Origin: Paenibacillus sp. 481
GTDB taxonomy: Bacteria > Bacillota > Bacilli > Paenibacillales > Paenibacillaceae
Reading direction: 5' to 3'
Length of the DNA: 64,000 bases
Assembly (NCBI RefSeq): GCF_021223605.1
Contig: NZ_CP075175.1
Location: 948,501-1,012,500 of the forward strand
Each line of letters begins with the position of its first letter. Positions within the stretch are counted from its first letter, which is position 1. Below the pieces are notes generated by a model. The model had not been told where the DNA came from, did no database searches, and saw only the letters and a list, made by a program, of their open reading frames with translations. Position numbers and translations under genes: made by a program. Shown here piece by piece: positions 57,944 through 64,000 of the stretch.

Positions 57944-58672
57944 TTAATACGTCGAAGTTGGTTTCATAACTTTTTTCGTTTCTTCAATGGCATAGTCACT
58001 AAATGTTGAAAGCACGCTATTATATTGGTCCATATCTGAAATACGGATCCCTTTATACAACTGGTCTAACACATTTGTTGGCAGTGAACTTTCCATCGAA
58101 TTAACGTCCAATTGGAAAAATGTTCGAATGGCATTCTTTTCTTTCGGTCGCCCTTCAAACAACGTCAAATTCCCGTCTTTATCCAGACTAATGTAAGCTT
58201 GCTGTTTGCACTTTTCCGAAAGGTCATTAACTTGTTCTTCAAAAACAACCTGGCCTGTAGCATCCATGGAAGCCGCCCAGTTAGGATGTTCAAGTATGTT
58301 GCGAATAATCTCTGTCGATGCCAACTTGCCAAGTATGTGTTCCGACTGCCCACAAATATACAGTTTACGGTGCACGACTTCTCGCACTTCATCATGCTGT
58401 ACCAATTGATTAACAACAAATCGTGCCTTGTCATCTAATTGTGGGTAACGATCCTCTTGCAGCATCGAAAAAGTTTCCATGGCACGTGTATTTTTACCTA
58501 CATTCGACAAATCACGTACCGAGTCAGACATATATACCGCAATGGAAAGCACTATTAACAATAACAGAAATCCCGCCAATGACCACAGTGGACGTCTCCA
58601 TCGACGAAGCTTCTTTTTCCATAGCTTTAGCCGAAAATAAAATCTAGAAGAAGTTCGATGTTCCCTAGCCAT
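57944..58672 (-). CDS. bofC: BofC-like intercompartmental sporulation factor
   Basis: The protein has 242 residues, with a very basic start, one membrane helix (about 31-51) and a C-terminal domain containing AYISLDKDGNLTLFEGRP, IRTFFQLDVNSMESSLP and YNSVLSTFSDYA, which I recognise as the BofC pattern. In B. subtilis the secreted BofC sits in the forespore side of the inter-membrane space and restrains pro-sigma-K processing through SpoIVB. This copy is longer at the N-terminus than the B. subtilis protein (about 170). Its place near ruv genes matches B. subtilis. AGAAGGGA is 5 bases from the ATG. Confidence 0.85.
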   Translation of the reverse strand: MAREHRTSSRFYFRLKLWKKKLRRWRRPLWSLAGFLLLLIVLSIAVYMSDSVRDLSNVGKNTRAMETFSMLQEDRYPQLDDKARFVVNQLVQHDEVREVVHRKLYICGQSEHILGKLASTEIIRNILEHPNWAASMDATGQVVFEEQVNDLSEKCKQQAYISLDKDGNLTLFEGRPKEKNAIRTFFQLDVNSMESSLPTNVLDQLYKGIRISDMDQYNSVLSTFSDYAIEETKKVMKPTSTY

Positions 58673-58762
58673 AAAAATCCCTTCTAACCCTTTTTGACTA
58701 GTGTGTCCAAAGAGAAGGGATAAATATACGTCAAAATGAAGAATAGTAGAATATAAAATACA

Positions 58763-58795
58763 TAAAGAAAAACCATCGGCTTATAACCGATGGTT
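58763..58795 (-). terminator. Terminator of the Gly-Arg-Leu-Pro tRNA cluster
   Basis: AACCATCGG and CCGATGGTT form a perfect 9-bp stem and a T-rich tail follows on the minus strand, just after tRNA-Pro. Confidence 0.92.
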
Positions 58796-58805
58796 CATCA
58801 TAATA

Positions 58806-58882
58806 TGGTCGGGACGACACGATTTGAACATGCGACCCCTTGGTCCCAAACCAAGTGCTCTACCAAGCTGAGCTACGTCCCG
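58806..58882 (-). tRNA. tRNA-Pro (TGG)
   Basis: The cloverleaf is complete with acceptor CGGGACG/CGTCCCG, anticodon loop TTTGGGA and an encoded CCA. Last of a four-tRNA cluster. Confidence 0.97.
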
Positions 58883-58887
58883 ACAAC

Positions 58888-58969
58888 TGGTACCGGCGAG
58901 AGGACTCGAACCTCCACGGTTTCCCTCACGATTTTGAGTCGCGCGCGTCTGCCATTCCGCCACGCCGGC
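58888..58969 (-). tRNA. tRNA-Leu (CAA)
   Basis: The acceptor GCCGGCG pairs with CGCCGGT (one G-U). The anticodon loop CTCAAAA reads CAA, a variable arm is present and CCA is encoded. At 82 bases it is short for a class II tRNA. Confidence 0.95.
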
Positions 58970-58999
58970 ATATTGATGTGATTCATAATGTTGTAAAAA

Positions 59000-59076
59000 T
59001 GGCGCGCCCTGAGAGATTCGAACTCCCGGCCTTTTGATTCGTAGTCAAACGCTCTATCCAGCTGAGCTAAGGGCGC
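59000..59076 (-). tRNA. tRNA-Arg (ACG)
   Basis: The anticodon loop CTACGAA reads ACG (A34 expected to become inosine via TadA). Acceptor GCGCCCT/AGGGCGC, discriminator G, CCA encoded. Confidence 0.97.
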
Positions 59077-59081
59077 AAATT

Positions 59082-59156
59082 TGGAGCGGAAAACGGGGCT
59101 CGAACCCGCGACCTTCTCGTTGGCAACGAGATGCTCTACCACTGAGCTATTTCCGC
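59082..59156 (-). tRNA. tRNA-Gly (GCC)
   Basis: The anticodon loop TTGCCAA reads GCC. Acceptor GCGGAAA/TTTCCGC, CCA encoded. First gene of the four-tRNA cluster. Confidence 0.97.
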
Positions 59157-59221
59157 ATATGTTACTTTATTACTGAATCATTGCTTACTTTTATTCACCG
59201 CTTGTCGCGGGCACATTTATT

Positions 59222-59250
59222 AATATACCAGATATGATAGTGAATTGCAA
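59222..59250 (-). promoter_or_regulatory. Promoter of the Gly-Arg-Leu-Pro tRNA cluster
   Basis: TTGCAA (59250-59245) and TATATT (59227-59222) are 17 bases apart on the minus strand, about 65 bases before tRNA-Gly. The cluster can therefore be expressed apart from the rRNA operon. Confidence 0.7.
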
Positions 59251-59370
59251 ATGTTTTTGCTCATATAGATGGTGGTATTTTTTTACTATAAAATCAACTT
59301 CACTTTGAACTTGATGTTTTACATTCCTTTCTTAAAGGAAGTAACATTAAGTTCATTGCTTCCAATATGA

Positions 59371-59388
59371 GAACTTATGTTCTATAAT
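59371..59388 (+). promoter_or_regulatory. TATAAT promoter with LexA-like box for the serine hydrolase gene
   Basis: GAAC-TTAT-GTTC (59371-59382) is an exact GAAC-N4-GTTC palindrome of the Gram-positive SOS-box form, immediately followed by TATAAT (59383-59388). The -35 is poor (TTCCAA at 17 bases). About one such palindrome is expected by chance in a window this long. Confidence 0.45.
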
Positions 59389-59499
59389 GAAAAAGAGTGA
59401 CCACGTGAAATAAAGGCGTCATTCGCTATTGCTGGCTGATGTTTATCAGCATGAAGATTGTGGACGAATTTTGCAAATGGAATGGGGGCATTTAGGAAT

Positions 59500-60570
59500 A
59501 TGGATTTAAATGTTGTTGAACGGATGAGGCATCATCATGTATCTGGTGTAAGCATCGCGCTCATTCGTAACGGTGTAATAAGTATGACCCAAGGATTTGG
59601 AGTGTTGGACAACGAATCCCCTACTCATACGGCCACTAATATGATTGACCATCATACTATTTTTAATGCTTGCTCCATTAGTAAGTTTTTAACCTCGGTG
59701 TTAGTTCTAACACTAGTTGATCAAGGGATTCTTGATTTAGACGAAGATGTCAATCGTCGACTTGTCTCTTGGAAAGTGCCACATAATGAATTTACACATA
59801 GTAAAAAAGTAACGCTTCGAAATTTACTAAGTCATCAATCTGGAATAATGGATCCCGTAGGGAGCTTTCGTGTTCTGGATGATTCTGAAGGCATTCCTAC
59901 TATGGCTATGCTGCTAGGAGGTAACACCTCGTATTGTAAAGAGCTTATTGAGGTAAAGTATGTGCCTGAAAGTGACTTTCAATATTCAGATGCAGGATTT
60001 TGTGTCATACAACTAGTGATAGAAGACGTTTGTAATCAGCCTTTTATACAAGTAATGGATGAGCTTGTTTTTAGACCGCTCAATATGAGCAATAGCACAT
60101 ATATACAAGCAGCGTCTGAAGTAATAAACAAGCCATTTTGTTGTGGACATGATAAAAATGGACAAGGCGTTAATGACAAATATGCCATCAATCCTTATCC
60201 TGCAGCTGCTGGGTTGTGGACAACACCCACTGATTTAGCCACATTAGTCATTGAAATGATGAATTCCTTAACAGATAATCGTCATTCAAGGCTCCCTAAT
60301 CGCCTGATCAAGCAATTGCTCATCCCTCAAGGTTGTAAAGAATGGGCTGGACTTGGTCTATTTCTTGACGGTTCAGAGCATGAAATTGAAGTTTCTTCAC
60401 TCGGTTGGGGTGTAGGATTTCAATGTATGATGGTGGCATATCCCTATTTAGGGACAGGTGCGGTCATTATGACCAATACGGATTTAGGTATTCATCAATT
60501 GAAAGGGATAATTGGAGAAATATTTAATTGTTTAAACCTTAAGTCCCCTTATGACTTTAGCAGTAAATGA
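59500..60570 (+). CDS. Serine hydrolase of the class C beta-lactamase fold
   Basis: The protein has about 356 residues with an SxxK nucleophile motif SISK (about residue 59), the YSD triad GFCVIQ region (YSDAGF, about 165) and a C-terminal GWGVGF in place of KTG/HxG. There is no signal peptide, so it is probably cytosolic: an esterase, peptidase or self-resistance enzyme rather than a wall enzyme. ATG at 59500 is the likeliest start; ATG 59482 and TTG 59458 are in frame with poor sites. It is more AT-rich than its neighbours and lies on the opposite strand between two tRNA clusters, which suggests acquisition by transfer. Confidence 0.82.
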   Translation: MDLNVVERMRHHHVSGVSIALIRNGVISMTQGFGVLDNESPTHTATNMIDHHTIFNACSISKFLTSVLVLTLVDQGILDLDEDVNRRLVSWKVPHNEFTHSKKVTLRNLLSHQSGIMDPVGSFRVLDDSEGIPTMAMLLGGNTSYCKELIEVKYVPESDFQYSDAGFCVIQLVIEDVCNQPFIQVMDELVFRPLNMSNSTYIQAASEVINKPFCCGHDKNGQGVNDKYAINPYPAAAGLWTTPTDLATLVIEMMNSLTDNRHSRLPNRLIKQLLIPQGCKEWAGLGLFLDGSEHEIEVSSLGWGVGFQCMMVAYPYLGTGAVIMTNTDLGIHQLKGIIGEIFNCLNLKSPYDFSSK

Positions 60571-60591
60571 ACCATACTTACCAGAGTATAC

Positions 60592-60619
60592 AAAAAAACC
60601 TGTAACTTAGTTACAGGTT
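60592..60619. terminator. Terminator between the tRNA-Lys cluster and the serine hydrolase gene
   Basis: AACCTGTAAC and GTTACAGGTT form a perfect 10-bp stem with a 3-base loop. On the minus strand seven T follow, ending the rRNA-tRNA transcript. It may also stop plus-strand transcription. Confidence 0.9.
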
Positions 60620-60634
60620 GTTAGTTGTATGCAC

Positions 60635-60710
60635 TGGTGAGCCATGTAGGACTCGAACCTACGACACCCTGATTAAAAGTCAGGTGCTCTACCAACTGAG
60701 CTAATGGCTC
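60635..60710 (-). tRNA. tRNA-Lys (TTT)
   Basis: The anticodon loop CTTTTAA reads TTT. Acceptor GAGCCAT/ATGGCTC, CCA encoded. Last tRNA of the rRNA-linked cluster and a substrate of MnmA. Confidence 0.97.
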
Positions 60711-60716
60711 TTAAAA

Positions 60717-60791
60717 TGGTGACCCGTAGGGGATTCGAACCCCTGTTACCTCCGTGAAAGGGAGGTGTCTTAACCCCTTGACCAACGGGCC
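60717..60791 (-). tRNA. tRNA-Glu (TTC), copy 1
   Basis: The anticodon loop CTTTCAC reads TTC. CCA is encoded. The 75 bases are identical to the copy at 61088-61162. Confidence 0.97.
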
Positions 60792-60824
60792 TTAGCTATG
60801 TGTACATACATTATTTGATTAAAA

Positions 60825-60901
60825 TGGCGGAGCTGACGGGATTCGAACCCGCGGTCTCCTGCGTGACAGGCAGGCATGTTAGGCCTCTACACCACAGCTC
60901 C
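60825..60901 (-). tRNA. tRNA-Asp (GTC)
   Basis: The anticodon loop CTGTCAC reads GTC. Acceptor GGAGCTG/CAGCTCC, discriminator G, CCA encoded. Confidence 0.97.
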
Positions 60902-60914
60902 ACGTTATTTTATT

Positions 60915-60991
<77 letters not shown>

Positions 60992-61006
60992 TCATTTACA
61001 ATTATA

Positions 61007-61082
61007 TGGTGGACACTAACGGGTTCGAACCGCTGACCCCCACCCTGTCAAGATGGTGCTCTCCCAACTGAGCTAAGTGTCC
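61007..61082 (-). tRNA. tRNA-Val (GAC)
   Basis: The anticodon loop TTGACAG reads GAC. Acceptor GGACACT/AGTGTCC, CCA encoded. Confidence 0.96.
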
Positions 61083-61087
61083 ATATG

Positions 61088-61162
61088 TGGTGACCCGTAG
61101 GGGATTCGAACCCCTGTTACCTCCGTGAAAGGGAGGTGTCTTAACCCCTTGACCAACGGGCC
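61088..61162 (-). tRNA. tRNA-Glu (TTC), copy 2
   Basis: Identical over 75 bases to the copy at 60717-60791. The two copies flank Val-fMet-Asp. Confidence 0.97.
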
Positions 61163-61178
61163 ACAGTAAAGTCCAATC

Positions 61179-61270
61179 TGGCGGAGAGAGGGGGATTCGA
61201 ACCCCCGAGACGCTTGTGACGCCTACACGATTTCCAATCGTGCTCCTTCGACCAGCTCGGACATCTCTCC
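61179..61270 (-). tRNA. tRNA-Ser (GGA)
   Basis: The anticodon loop TTGGAAA reads GGA. A long variable arm (92-base class II tRNA), acceptor GGAGAGA, discriminator G, CCA encoded. Confidence 0.96.
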
Positions 61271-61274
61271 GTAG

Positions 61275-61350
61275 TGGCTCCCCGAACAGGACTCGAACCT
61301 GTGACAACTCGATTAACAGTCGAGTGCTCTACCAACTGAGCTATCAGGGA
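61275..61350 (-). tRNA. tRNA-Asn (GTT)
   Basis: The anticodon loop CTGTTAA reads GTT. Acceptor TCCCTGA/TCGGGGA (with a G-U), CCA encoded. First tRNA after 5S rRNA. Confidence 0.96.
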
Positions 61351-61383
61351 ATAGTAATTCACCCATATAATAAATATTACACT

Positions 61384-61501
61384 GCCTGGCAACGTCCTAC
61401 TCTCCCGGGACCCTGCGGTCCAAGTACCATCGGCGCTGGAGGGCTTAACGGTCGTGTTCGGTATGGGAACGCGTGGAACCCCTCCGCCATCATCACCAGA
61501 C
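61384..61501 (-). rRNA. rrf: 5S ribosomal RNA
   Basis: The minus strand starts GTCTGGTGATGATGGCGGAG and ends GTTGCCAGGC; the ends pair. The conserved CCATACCGAACACG loop is present. Ends may be off by a few bases. Confidence 0.95.
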
Positions 61502-61601
61502 AGCTTGGCTCGTTAATACTCGCCAATATTTAATTCAGAACTTGCGCCCTGAAAACTGATCGTGAAAGGTAAATCGTTATTTCGAATCATCTTGCTTATT
61601 T

Positions 61602-64000
<2,399 letters not shown>

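Noticed and set aside
58781..59142. Short open frames rich in AQLGRALGLG/LAQLDRAFDY-type words
   Set aside because: They are translations of the tRNA genes, a common false annotation.

Overview
The window looks like a core-chromosome segment of a spore-forming Gram-positive of the Paenibacillaceae (Paenibacillus or a close relative). Spore genes (spoVB, bofC, a SpoIID-like protein), T-box leaders on alaS and hisS, strong AGGAGG-type ribosome sites, GTG/TTG starts, an SLH-anchored surface protein and a CymR-type Rrf2 regulator all point there. Gene order broadly follows the Bacillus subtilis yrrR-to-bofC region, with local insertions, inversions and losses. This assignment comes from recognising protein families; no database search was run.

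Layout. 1-8.1 kb (minus strand): the N-terminus of a class B penicillin-binding protein, a chemoreceptor whose 3' end carries an 80-bp tandem duplication, two U32-family tRNA hydroxylation proteins (TrhP type, with no trmR between them and mltG), mltG, two acidic DUF1292 proteins, ruvX and ireB. 8.1-16 kb: alaS behind a T-box, a large SLH surface protein, and an AI-2E family membrane protein. 16-19.4 kb: anaerobic ribonucleotide reductase nrdDG behind paired NrdR boxes, a zinc-ribbon protein and a PRC-barrel protein. 19.5-23.2 kb: cymR-iscS divergent from mnmA, then a cupin. 23.2-26.7 kb: a CorC-type membrane protein, an SmtB-like ArsR regulator, a PCYCGC lipoprotein and a fluoride-channel gene pair. 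26.7-35.9 kb: rarA, tcdA, aspS, hisS (T-box with overlapping Asp and His codons), a small ORF, dtd and relA. 36.2-43.5 kb: a uracil permease on the plus strand, then apt, recJ, secF, secD and comN. 43.7-49.2 kb: spoVB, a DUF421 protein, an ArsB/NhaD-type transporter, a YrzE-like protein and a PAP2 phosphatase. 49.3-58.7 kb: yajC, tgt, queA, the SpoIID-like protein, ruvB, ruvA, ruvC, a CPA2 antiporter and bofC. 58.8-64 kb: a four-tRNA cluster, a lone beta-lactamase-fold gene on the other strand, an eight-tRNA cluster, 5S rRNA and most of a 23S rRNA gene.

Functional themes. Translation quality and tRNA biology dominate: three aminoacyl-tRNA synthetases, Dtd, MnmA with its sulfur donor, Tgt/QueA, TcdA, the two TrhP proteins and twelve tRNA genes. 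Around these sit DNA repair (RuvABC, RarA, RecJ), secretion (SecDF, YajC), the stringent response (RelA) and envelope or spore functions. I found no CRISPR array, prophage, insertion sequence or classical defence island. The less ordinary parts are the metal-sensor/PCYCGC neighbourhood, the gene lodged between tRNA clusters, the dual-codon T-box, and several regulatory hairpins and repeats.
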